Shown piece by piece: positions 54,025-61,312 of a stretch of DNA of 64,000 nucleotides. This DNA is from Brevundimonas sp. UBA7506 (lineage in GTDB: Bacteria > Pseudomonadota > Alphaproteobacteria > Caulobacterales > Caulobacteraceae): positions 137,776 through 201,775 of the forward strand of contig NZ_DLNQ01000010.1 in NCBI RefSeq assembly GCF_002479495.1, written 5' to 3'. Positions within the stretch are counted from its first letter, which is position 1. Each line of letters opens with the position of its first letter. The notes under the pieces were generated by a model. That model saw nothing but the letters and a program-made list of their open reading frames with translations. It was not told where the DNA came from and did no database searches. Both the position numbers and the translations under genes were made by a program.

Positions 54025-55647
54025 TCAGAGGTCGGAACGAAACCGGCTGTCCGAGGACAGGCGGAATCGTCCACGCGCCACCAGTCCAGCCGGTCGGTAT
54101 TCCCTTTCCAGCCTGCCGTTCAGTTCATGCCGCGCCAATCTGTCCATCAGCTTCGTGCCGAACCCTTCGCGCGTAGGCGGGCTCACGACAGGCCCTCCGC
54201 GTTCGCGCCAGACAAGCTGGACGACCCCATCCTCCTCACGCGACCACCCGATCTCTACGCTGCCGGTTTCCGAGCCCAGCGCGCCGTACTTGAGGCTGTT
54301 GGTGGTGAGCTCGTGGGCGCACATGTAAAGGGCCAGCGCCGCCTCGGGCCGCAACATGACGGAAGGGCCGCGGGCGCGAATTCGTCCCTCATGGTTTTCC
54401 CCGCAACGCGCGAAAACATCCTGCATCTCGACTTCCGTCCAGGCCGCCTGCGTCAGCAGATCATGAGCCCGACCCAGGGCGGAGAGCCTTCGCTCGAACT
54501 TGCGGCAAGCTTCGTGCTCCGCCCCTCTAAAGGTCTGCGCCGCAAGCGCCTGGACGGTCGCCAAGGTGTTCTTGACCCGATGATTGAGCTCGTTGATCAG
54601 GAGGGTTTGTCTTTCGTCACGTCGGCTCAATTCGACCGAGGCGCAGCTGAGCGCCTTCTGAACCTTGGCCATGGTCGCGATGCGCCCTTGGCGAGGCGGC
54701 ACGATCCCTCCGCCTCCCAGCGCAGCCGCGTCCTTTTCCAGAGCTTCCAGTTCACGCGAAATGGCGTTGGACTGGTTATGCACCGCCACCAGACTCAACC
54801 CGCCGAGAAGGAGAAACACCGCGCCGACTCCCAGGACGTTGGTCCAGATGGGCGCTTCCAACGACCAGCGCGGCACCACGACCATGGTTGTCCAACCGGA
54901 CAGCTCTGATCGGGTGTAGGCTACGACAGTCGGATCGCCGTCCAACGAACGACTGGCCACCACGCCTTCCGGCGCGGCCGCCATTGCAGCGATCATCGCC
55001 GGCGTGGCGGACGCCCCCAGATGAACGGCGTGGTCTCGAGACCGTGCAATCACGCGGCGCCGGGCGTCGACGAGGGTGACCAGGGCGGATTCTGAAACCG
55101 GTTGGCGAGTGATCACGTCCAGAAACCGGGTTGGAGGGACGATCAGGACAACCGCCGGTTTGGTCTCCGGGGCTTGCTGGGCGGACCCGATCGCAATGCC
55201 AGGAGCCTCGGATCGGAAAGCCCCATGCAGATCGGACACTCTGGCCCGTCCTTGCGCCCCGAACCGGATTTCATATTCCGGGCGGATCGTCATCGGGACC
55301 GCTTGCTCGGCCGGCGTCTCGCCGACCGGCATATGGAGGGCGTGGGCCGCTCCCGGGTCAACCACGGACAGCTCTATGCCCTCCCCCAACCCGAGCCGAC
55401 TCGTCCGCTCTCCGAGGCGCCTCCAGTCCCCGGCGGCCAAGGCGTCCGAACTCGCGATCGCGTCGACGGCGTCAAGCTTTCGCACCACATCCATATCTAT
55501 GGCGGTCGATACTGATCGAGCCGTCGCCAGAAGCGCGCGTTCATGAGCGCGACGCGCCTCGAGCACATTGAGGCCGACCAGGAGACCGAGGGCCGCAGCC
55601 GCGGGGACGGCCACGCTCAACACCAATATCGTCAAGCGTCTTCGCAC
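54025..55647 (-). CDS. HWE/HisKA_2 sensor histidine kinase with periplasmic sensor domain
   Basis: About 540 residues from GTG 55647 (MRRRLTILVLSVAVPAAAAL, helix 1). A periplasmic double-Cache-like domain spans about 40-270, and helix 2 is near 280 (TNVLGVGAVFLLLGGLSL). The kinase has LINELNHRVKNTLATVQALA, the HRxxN phosphoacceptor of HWE/HisKA_2 kinases, then HELTTNSLKYGALG in the ATPase. This class includes PhyK-type kinases of the general stress response. An EcfG-like promoter at 55677-55701 lies 30 bases upstream and rules out the in-frame start at 55815. Confidence 0.85.
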   Translation of the reverse strand: MRRRLTILVLSVAVPAAAALGLLVGLNVLEARRAHERALLATARSVSTAIDMDVVRKLDAVDAIASSDALAAGDWRRLGERTSRLGLGEGIELSVVDPGAAHALHMPVGETPAEQAVPMTIRPEYEIRFGAQGRARVSDLHGAFRSEAPGIAIGSAQQAPETKPAVVLIVPPTRFLDVITRQPVSESALVTLVDARRRVIARSRDHAVHLGASATPAMIAAMAAAPEGVVASRSLDGDPTVVAYTRSELSGWTTMVVVPRWSLEAPIWTNVLGVGAVFLLLGGLSLVAVHNQSNAISRELEALEKDAAALGGGGIVPPRQGRIATMAKVQKALSCASVELSRRDERQTLLINELNHRVKNTLATVQALAAQTFRGAEHEACRKFERRLSALGRAHDLLTQAAWTEVEMQDVFARCGENHEGRIRARGPSVMLRPEAALALYMCAHELTTNSLKYGALGSETGSVEIGWSREEDGVVQLVWRERGGPVVSPPTREGFGTKLMDRLARHELNGRLEREYRPAGLVARGRFRLSSDSRFRSDL

Positions 55648-55676
55648 GACCGCCCCTTCGCCAACCCGACAGAGAG

Positions 55677-55701
55677 AACCACAGGCTTTACCTTGGGTTC
55701 C
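55677..55701 (-). promoter_or_regulatory. EcfG-like promoter of the HWE kinase gene
   Basis: On the minus strand GGAAC (55701-55697), exactly 16 bases, then GGTT (55680-55677). One mismatch from GGAAC-N16-CGTT. Confidence 0.5.
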
Positions 55702-55879
55702 TTGTGACCAGGAGTGCACGCAGATGCGAGCTGCATGTTCGGTCCGCTCGCGCAGCGAGTCCGGCGTCCCCCGCCAAGCTGGGCCAAGGCGTAACGGACC
55801 TCCGCCCACGAGCAATGCGAACCTTGCCGGTCGTTTCCTCGCCAGACCGCATTCCAGGCGCCGCTCCAGAAGAAATCAC

Positions 55880-55904
55880 GGAACATGACGCAACATGAAA
55901 GGTT
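55880..55904 (+). promoter_or_regulatory. EcfG-like promoter of the DUF2383 gene
   Basis: GGAAC (55880-55884), exactly 16 bases, then GGTT (55901-55904), the same variant as in the divergent kinase promoter. It ends 33 bases before the start codon at 55938. Confidence 0.5.
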
Positions 55905-55937
55905 CTATCTGGCCGTTACGCAAAGGATATCGCCTCA

Positions 55938-56390
55938 ATGCACGTCGACAATGGACAAGCCGTCAAAACCTTGAATGATCTGATCGAAACGACCCTGGAC
56001 AGTGTTCATGGTTATCGACACGCCGCAGACGGCGCGAGCAATCCCGAACTCAAGATCATGTTCGAGGATCGTGCGGACAGACGCGAAGAGCTGAGCCGTC
56101 AACTCCAATCCGAAGTGCGTAACCTGGGGGGTGAACCGGAAGACGACCAGTCGCTGCTCGGCCGCGTCCATAACAAGTTCGCCGAACTGAGAGGCGAACT
56201 CATGGGGCGTGATGACAGCGGCGTGATCGACGAGGTCGAACGCGGAGAAGACGTCATCAAGGCGCGTTTTGAAAAAGCTGCAGAGGAGGCTGTTCTTCCC
56301 GACGCCTTGCGACAACGCATTGCCGCGGCCTATGCGGCCATCAAGGCCGACCATGACGTGATCAGCAGCCTGAAGCATCGCCAAGGTTAG
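55938..56390 (+). CDS. DUF2383/PA2169-type four-helix stress protein
   Basis: A 150-residue ferritin-like helical protein. VKTLNDLIETTLDSVHGYRH, MFEDRADRREELSRQLQSEV, LRGELMGRDDSGVIDEVERG and FEKAAEEAVLPDALRQRIAA follow the DUF2383/PA2169 four-helix pattern. Conserved Glu/His positions could hold metal, but function is unknown. It is a common EcfG-regulon member and has an EcfG-like promoter here. A strong hairpin follows at 56454. Confidence 0.85.
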   Translation: MHVDNGQAVKTLNDLIETTLDSVHGYRHAADGASNPELKIMFEDRADRREELSRQLQSEVRNLGGEPEDDQSLLGRVHNKFAELRGELMGRDDSGVIDEVERGEDVIKARFEKAAEEAVLPDALRQRIAAAYAAIKADHDVISSLKHRQG

Positions 56391-56741
56391 GAACCCCTGT
56401 CGCACAGCGAAGGCGTGCAGGTCTGAAGCCCGCCGTGGGCGCTCAAGGCTGAAGGCCTTCGGCAGAAGCCGAAGGCCTGACGCTGTTAATGGCGCCCTCG
56501 CACGTCCCGCTCGACGCCTGTTGGCGATCGATAAGAGACGAAAGCGACGGCGCGGCGTCATGCATCTGGGGGCGTCGAACACGCCTTCACCCCGCATCTG
56601 TTCGGCGCCGCGCCTTCAGGCCGCCGCGCTCGCCGTCAAGTTCGATGGCCGCCAAGACCCGGACCAGAGCGGTCGCTTGCTAGGGCTTGGTTCATACTCT
56701 CCTCCCATAGGGTGAAGGGCGCAGGGTAGTGGAGTAAGAAT
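56391..56741. other. Intergenic region without supported genes
   Basis: Contains the hairpin at 56454-56477. Beyond it I see no coding pattern, recognised operator or repeat. The promoter of the downstream operon must lie here but was not identified. Confidence 0.5.
56454..56477 (+). terminator. Hairpin after the DUF2383 gene
   Basis: GGCCTTCGGC (56454-56463), loop AGAA, GCCGAAGGCC (56468-56477): a perfect 10-bp GC-rich stem. Only a weak T content follows (CTGTT). Confidence 0.6.
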
Positions 56742-57149
56742 ATGGCCCGGATTCTGATCGCGGACGACGACCCGTTGTTGCGAGCTTTGCTGCAACACAA
56801 GCTTGCGGCGGCTGAGCATCAGGTCATCGCGGCCGAGCACGGCGGGGAGGTTCTGGACCTCGCCCAGGTTCACAAACCGGACCTTATCGTTCTGGACGCC
56901 ATGATGCCGGTCATGGACGGTTTCGAGGTGTTGCGTCGCCTGAAAAGCGACGAAACCACGCGGGCTGTCCCTGTGATTATGCTGACAGCGCTAAAACACG
57001 AAAAAGACATCGTAGGCGGCCTTCAGCTGGGCGCCGCCGACTATCTGGCCAAGCCCTTCATTCCCGAAGAACTCGTACAGCGCATCAGCCGGATCATCGC
57101 GGACTCGAGCATGGAGCGCGACGATGCTCGTTCAAGACGTTCCGGCTGA
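56742..57149 (+). CDS. Single-domain response regulator
   Basis: A 135-residue receiver. ILIADDDPLLRALLQ holds the acidic pair, LIVLDAMMPVMDG the phosphoacceptor Asp (about 52), VIMLTALKHEKD the conserved Thr, and YLAKPFIPEEL the Lys. No output domain. It heads an operon with a TPR/barrel protein, a HEAT protein and a glycosyltransferase; its 3' end overlaps the next gene by 26 bases. It probably carries the phosphosignal to the polysaccharide machinery. Confidence 0.88.
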   Translation: MARILIADDDPLLRALLQHKLAAAEHQVIAAEHGGEVLDLAQVHKPDLIVLDAMMPVMDGFEVLRRLKSDETTRAVPVIMLTALKHEKDIVGGLQLGAADYLAKPFIPEELVQRISRIIADSSMERDDARSRRSG

Positions 57150-58185
57150 GGTCCGCCCGGATCCGACCGCGCTTTACGAGGAGGCCGTCCGCGACCGACG
57201 CGCGGGGCGCAGCGAGGCGGCGCTTGCCAAGCTGGATACGGTTCTTCGGATTAGGCCCCAAAATACGGACGCCCTGTTGAATCGCGGCCTCTCCCTCCTG
57301 GCGCTTGACCGGCTGGACGAGGCCGAGGCGGACTTCGAGGCCGTCCTCGTCCGGGCCCCGCATTATGTGGACGCCCGCCTCGGACTGGCGCTCGTCGCGC
57401 GCAGGCGCGGCGACGCCGGGCGCGCTAGAATGGAAACCGACAAGGCGCTCCTTGCGGCGCCTGAACGGGCTGATCTGAAAGCCCTGGCCCGCGCCTTGCG
57501 GCCGCAACCCGCTTGGCGCTTTGATCTGGACGGCTCAAGGAGCCGCCTTGGCGCGGGATTGTCCGACTGGAACGAAGTGCGTGTCGCCGCCGCCCATGCC
57601 ATGGATGAGCGCTCGACGATCACGGGCGTAGGCGAATGGACGGAACGGTTCGACAAACGGGACCTGTTCGTCGAGGGACAGCTGGACCGTCTCTTCCCCT
57701 GGGGCGAAGCTTACGGCGCGCTAGGCGGCGCCGTGGAGGCGGACTACCGTCCGACAGTCTCGGTGCGCGTCGGGGCGGAAGTCCATCTTCTGCCGAGCAT
57801 CAACGGAACGCTGGACGCCTCCGCCGCGCGCTTCGCAAGCGGGAACGTGAGCAGTCTGCAGCCCGGACTGGTCGCAGACCTCGCACAAGGGCGGGTGCGG
57901 CTGGCCGCGCGCTGGATCAACGTCTGGGACGAGACCGACCAGCACCGCGCCGGCTACGCCGTCAGTGTCAACTGGACCCCGACCGACCGTCTGCGTTTCC
58001 GGGCGGACTACGCTGACGCTCCCGAAAGCAGTGAAGGTCTGACGACAGACGTGCGCGCCCTCAGCGCCGGCGTCGAGATCGGTCTGACAGACCAGATCAG
58101 CTTGCGGGTGGGCGGCCTGGAAGAAGATCGGGGTCGTTATGATCGAAAGGCGATCACCCTCGGTCTGGGCTGGCGATTCTGGTGA
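57124..58185 (+). CDS. TPR and beta-barrel (YaiO-like) protein
   Basis: A 353-residue protein. TPR repeats fill about 10-120 (LYEEAVRDRRAGRSEAALAK, LNRGLSLLALDRLDEAEADF). A repetitive amphipathic strand region follows to the end, with alternating patterns and a C-terminal GWRFW, an aromatic outer-membrane barrel signature; this resembles the YaiO family. Oddly no signal peptide precedes the TPRs at the ATG 57124, and codons upstream in this frame do not encode one. Either the true start is missed, the signal was lost, or the protein is not exported. It overlaps the next gene by 4 bp. Confidence 0.75.
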   Translation: MLVQDVPAEVRPDPTALYEEAVRDRRAGRSEAALAKLDTVLRIRPQNTDALLNRGLSLLALDRLDEAEADFEAVLVRAPHYVDARLGLALVARRRGDAGRARMETDKALLAAPERADLKALARALRPQPAWRFDLDGSRSRLGAGLSDWNEVRVAAAHAMDERSTITGVGEWTERFDKRDLFVEGQLDRLFPWGEAYGALGGAVEADYRPTVSVRVGAEVHLLPSINGTLDASAARFASGNVSSLQPGLVADLAQGRVRLAARWINVWDETDQHRAGYAVSVNWTPTDRLRFRADYADAPESSEGLTTDVRALSAGVEIGLTDQISLRVGGLEEDRGRYDRKAITLGLGWRFW

Positions 58186-59243
58186 GCTTTCTAACCGCAT
58201 TGTGGTGGGTTTCGCTGATGCTCATCGCAGCGGCCCTGGTCTGGATGACGGGTCTGATTCTCGCCCGCCTTCTGCGGGAACGGTTCGACAGCAAACGGGC
58301 TGGGGATGAGGCCCAGATCCGCAGGTTGTTCCTGGCGATCCTGAACGGCGACGTCGGGGCGGAACCACAACTGAAGCCCTATCAGATGCGAGCCCGTCTG
58401 ATGGCCGAAGCTCTGGTGGAGGTGTTGGGGCTTGTACGTGGCGCGCAGCGGGATCGCCTGATCGAAAGCCTCGCTCGGTTGGGGCTTCCCGACCGTCTGC
58501 GCCTCCGACTCGACAGGGGGAGCAAGGCCGGCCGAATAGCGGCGGCTGAGGCGCTGGCCGCCTTTCCAGATGTGGCGACCGTAGACGCCTTGCGGTCGGC
58601 CCTGGCCCGATCACGCGAAGGGGACTTTCGCGTAGCGGTCCTCACCGCTCTTCTGGACATGGACGCCGCTCCGCCGTTGCAGGACATGCTGACGGACATA
58701 GCCAGACGCGGCCTCCAGGACTCCCTGCTGTACGAACCCGTCATCAGACGTGCCGCTAAAGCGACGCCGACGGAGGCTCTGGACGTCTTTATTCTTCCTC
58801 TCGCTCCTTCCGCCACCCGCGCGATGTTGGCAGACGCTTTAGGCGCGTCAGGAGACTATCGTGCCGTGGAGCCTCTGGTGCGAACCGCGACCGACGCGGA
58901 CTTGGAACTGCGTATCGCCTCGGTGCGCGCCCTTGGGCTTCTCGCTCATCCGGCTGGTGAGGCGGCCGTGACGGCGGCGCTGACCGACGCGGCCTGGCAG
59001 GTTCGCTCCGCCGCCTGCGAGGCTGTCGGTCGGATCAGGCTGGTCCATGCCGCGCCGCGGCTGCGACAGGCGCTGGGAGACCCGGCCTGGTGGGTTCGTT
59101 TCCGCGCTGGCGAGGCGCTGGCCATCCTCGGCGATCCGGGGGTCGCCATCCTGCGCACGGCGATCGAAGATGAGCATGACGTGGTGCGTCGCGCCGCTTC
59201 TCTCGCGCTGGCCGAGCGCGGGCTGATGAAGGCTGCGGCGTGA
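58182..59243 (+). CDS. Membrane-anchored HEAT-repeat protein
   Basis: A 353-residue, GTG-started protein. One N-terminal membrane helix (LWWVSLMLIAAALVWMTGLI) anchors it, and the rest is helical HEAT repeats: AGRIAAAEALAAFPDVATVD, LELRIASVRALGLLAHPAGE, WQVRSAACEAVGRIRLVHAA and WWVRFRAGEALAILGDPGVA. HEAT arrays are scaffolds for protein partners; here it may join the response regulator to the glycosyltransferase (inference). It overlaps its neighbours by 4 bp on both sides (GTGA). Confidence 0.88.
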   Translation: MSFLTALWWVSLMLIAAALVWMTGLILARLLRERFDSKRAGDEAQIRRLFLAILNGDVGAEPQLKPYQMRARLMAEALVEVLGLVRGAQRDRLIESLARLGLPDRLRLRLDRGSKAGRIAAAEALAAFPDVATVDALRSALARSREGDFRVAVLTALLDMDAAPPLQDMLTDIARRGLQDSLLYEPVIRRAAKATPTEALDVFILPLAPSATRAMLADALGASGDYRAVEPLVRTATDADLELRIASVRALGLLAHPAGEAAVTAALTDAAWQVRSAACEAVGRIRLVHAAPRLRQALGDPAWWVRFRAGEALAILGDPGVAILRTAIEDEHDVVRRAASLALAERGLMKAAA

Positions 59244-60664
59244 CCCAGGAGATAGCCCTCATCCTGGTGGGATTCGCCCGGTCGATCGCCATGTTCGTGA
59301 TCGGCATGGGTCTCGCCCAGAATCTCGTCTACCTGATCCAGTTGTTGCTGGCGGCCGGCGCGCTCGCCGCCCGACCGGCGATCCCGGAATCCGGCGCCCT
59401 GTGGCGTCGCTACGCCGAGGCTTCGCCGCCTATCGCCCTGCTGGCTCCGGCCTACGACGAGGCGCTCACGATTGTTCAAAGCGTCAGGTCGCTGCTGTCC
59501 CTGCGTTACCCCAGTTTCGAGGTGATCGTCATCAATGACGGGTCCAGGGACGCCACCTTGCAGGTGCTGATCGACGCCTACGAATTGAGACCTGCGCAGC
59601 GACATTATGAGCAGGCCCTGGATCATCAACCGATAAGAGGCGTCTACACGGCCGCGCACCAGCCACGCCTAATAGTCGTGGACAAGGAGAACGGCGGCAA
59701 AGCCGACGCGCTCAACGCCGGCATCAACATATCCCGGGCGCCGATCTTCTGCTCGATGGACGCTGACTCCTTGCTGGAGCCCGACGCCTTGCTGCGCGCA
59801 GTCCAGCCCTTTGTCGAAGAACCTGAGCGCACCGTGGCGGTCGGAGGCACCGTGCGTATCGCCAACGGCTGCCTCATCAGAGACGGCCAGGTGCTGGAAG
59901 TCCGCCCTCCACGCAATCTGCTCGCGCTGCTGCAGACCGTCGAATATCTGCGCGCCTTCCTCATGGCCCGGCTTGCCTGGAGCCGGATCAACACGCTCAC
60001 GATCATTTCGGGCGCCTTTGGCCTCTTCCGGCGAGCACGCGTGATCGAAGCCGGCGGCTACACCCGGGGGACGGTCGGCGAAGACATGGAGTTGGTCGTC
60101 AAGCTTCACCGCCTCATGCGCGATCAAGACCGACCGTATCGCATAGGTTTCGTTCCTGAGCCTGTATGCTGGACCGAGGCTCCGGAAGACATCCGGGTCC
60201 TGGGGCGCCAAAGGGCGCGCTGGCATCGCGGGGCTCTTGAGACCTTCGAACGCCACTGGGACGTGATGTTCCGCCCTCGCTATGGCCGCCTCGGTCCCGT
60301 CGGCTTCGGCTACATCTTCCTCGTGGATATCCTGGGACCGGTGGTGGAGCTGCTGGGCTATCTCCTCATCCCGGCCTTCTGGGCGCTGGGACTGCTATCT
60401 CTGGACTATCTGCTGGCCTTCCTGGCCATCACGTTCACCTTCGGAGTCGTGATTTCCGTGGGAGCGCTGGCGTTGGAGGAGTCAGAGCTCAGGCGCTTTC
60501 CACGCGCGCGCCACCTCCTGTTGCTGACCGCTGCGGCGGTGCTGGAAAACTTCGGCTATCGACAACTCAACAACCTGTGGCGGCTGCGCGGCTTGTGGCA
60601 ATACCTGCGTCGAAGCCAGTCGTGGGGCGCAATGACGCGTAAGGGTTTCAGTCCGCCCGCCTAG
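59240..60664 (+). CDS. Family 2 glycosyltransferase, processive polysaccharide synthase type
   Basis: A 474-residue, GTG-started inner-membrane enzyme. One N-terminal helix, then the GT2 domain: IALLAPAYDEALTIVQSVRS, FEVIVINDGSRDATLQVL, NGGKADALNAGINIS, CSMDADSLLEPDALL (the DxD/DAD metal site), GTVGEDMELVVKLH (the ED acid) and RQRARWHRGALETF (the QxxRW-like site). Three to four C-terminal helices form the translocation part. This layout fits PgaC or cellulose-synthase-like enzymes making a secreted beta-glycan; the polymer is unknown. The 3' end overlaps the convergent Hpt gene by 17 bases. Confidence 0.9.
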   Translation: MTQEIALILVGFARSIAMFVIGMGLAQNLVYLIQLLLAAGALAARPAIPESGALWRRYAEASPPIALLAPAYDEALTIVQSVRSLLSLRYPSFEVIVINDGSRDATLQVLIDAYELRPAQRHYEQALDHQPIRGVYTAAHQPRLIVVDKENGGKADALNAGINISRAPIFCSMDADSLLEPDALLRAVQPFVEEPERTVAVGGTVRIANGCLIRDGQVLEVRPPRNLLALLQTVEYLRAFLMARLAWSRINTLTIISGAFGLFRRARVIEAGGYTRGTVGEDMELVVKLHRLMRDQDRPYRIGFVPEPVCWTEAPEDIRVLGRQRARWHRGALETFERHWDVMFRPRYGRLGPVGFGYIFLVDILGPVVELLGYLLIPAFWALGLLSLDYLLAFLAITFTFGVVISVGALALEESELRRFPRARHLLLLTAAAVLENFGYRQLNNLWRLRGLWQYLRRSQSWGAMTRKGFSPPA

Positions 60665-60932
60665 CCAAGGCCTCCTCGAGGGCGGCCGTCAGTCGCTCGA
60701 CTTTAGAGCGATCGGGCGCCTGTCCTTGAGCCAAGGCGTCGTCACAGTCGGCCGCCGCGTCGCTGATGACAGGAAAGCCGAAAGTGCCGGCGGCGCCCGC
60801 GAGCCTATGCACCAGAGCCTGCATTTCCTCCGAATGCAGGGCGTCGCGCTCGCACAGCTTTTCGATGCGTGCGAGATCGCCTACGCAGCGGTCCAGAAAC
60901 CGCGCCCTGAGGCTGGCCAACAGGTCGTTCAT
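60648..60932 (-). CDS. Histidine phosphotransfer (Hpt) protein
   Basis: A 94-residue four-helix Hpt domain. VHRLAGAAGTFGFPVISDAA holds the phospho-His (about residue 42) in the H-x-L-x-G-x-x motif. It relays phosphate from the hybrid kinase's receivers to a stand-alone receiver. It overlaps the next gene upstream (60929) by 4 bp, so Hpt, response regulator and hybrid kinase form one operon. Confidence 0.88.
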   Translation of the reverse strand: MNDLLASLRARFLDRCVGDLARIEKLCERDALHSEEMQALVHRLAGAAGTFGFPVISDAAADCDDALAQGQAPDRSKVERLTAALEEALARRAD

Positions 60933-61312
60933 TGGCTAGCCGCAAGGATGGCCCGGACGTCTGCGGCAAGGGTCATGGGATCGAAAGGCTTGATGACGAC
61001 GTCCAGCGCGCCCAAGGCGCGATACTGATCGATTTCTCCGGATCGCGCTCGCGCCGTCATGAAAATTACGGGCGTATTTCGAAGAGCCGGCCGTTCGCGA
61101 ATCCTCGCAAGGGTCCCGGCTCCATCCAGGTTCGGCATCATCACGTCGAGCAGGACGACGTCAGGCCGAAGTCCCTCGTCCAGCGCGGCGAGCGCCGCCT
61201 GACCCGAGGCGACCGAGGTCAGGACGATGTCGGGATCGAGAGCGAGCGCGTAGGCTGCTACCTCACGGATGTCGTCCTCGTCGTCGACGTGCAGTATGTT
61301 CAGGGCTGTCAT
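60929..61312 (-). CDS. Single-domain response regulator of the phosphorelay
   Basis: A 127-residue receiver: ILHVDDEDDIREVAAYALAL, VVLLDVMMPNLDGAGTLARI (phosphoacceptor Asp about 56), VIFMTARARSGE and VVIKPFDPM. No output domain, typical of phosphorelay intermediates. Overlaps the hybrid kinase gene and the Hpt gene by 4 bp each. Confidence 0.9.
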   Translation of the reverse strand: MTALNILHVDDEDDIREVAAYALALDPDIVLTSVASGQAALAALDEGLRPDVVLLDVMMPNLDGAGTLARIRERPALRNTPVIFMTARARSGEIDQYRALGALDVVIKPFDPMTLAADVRAILAASQ

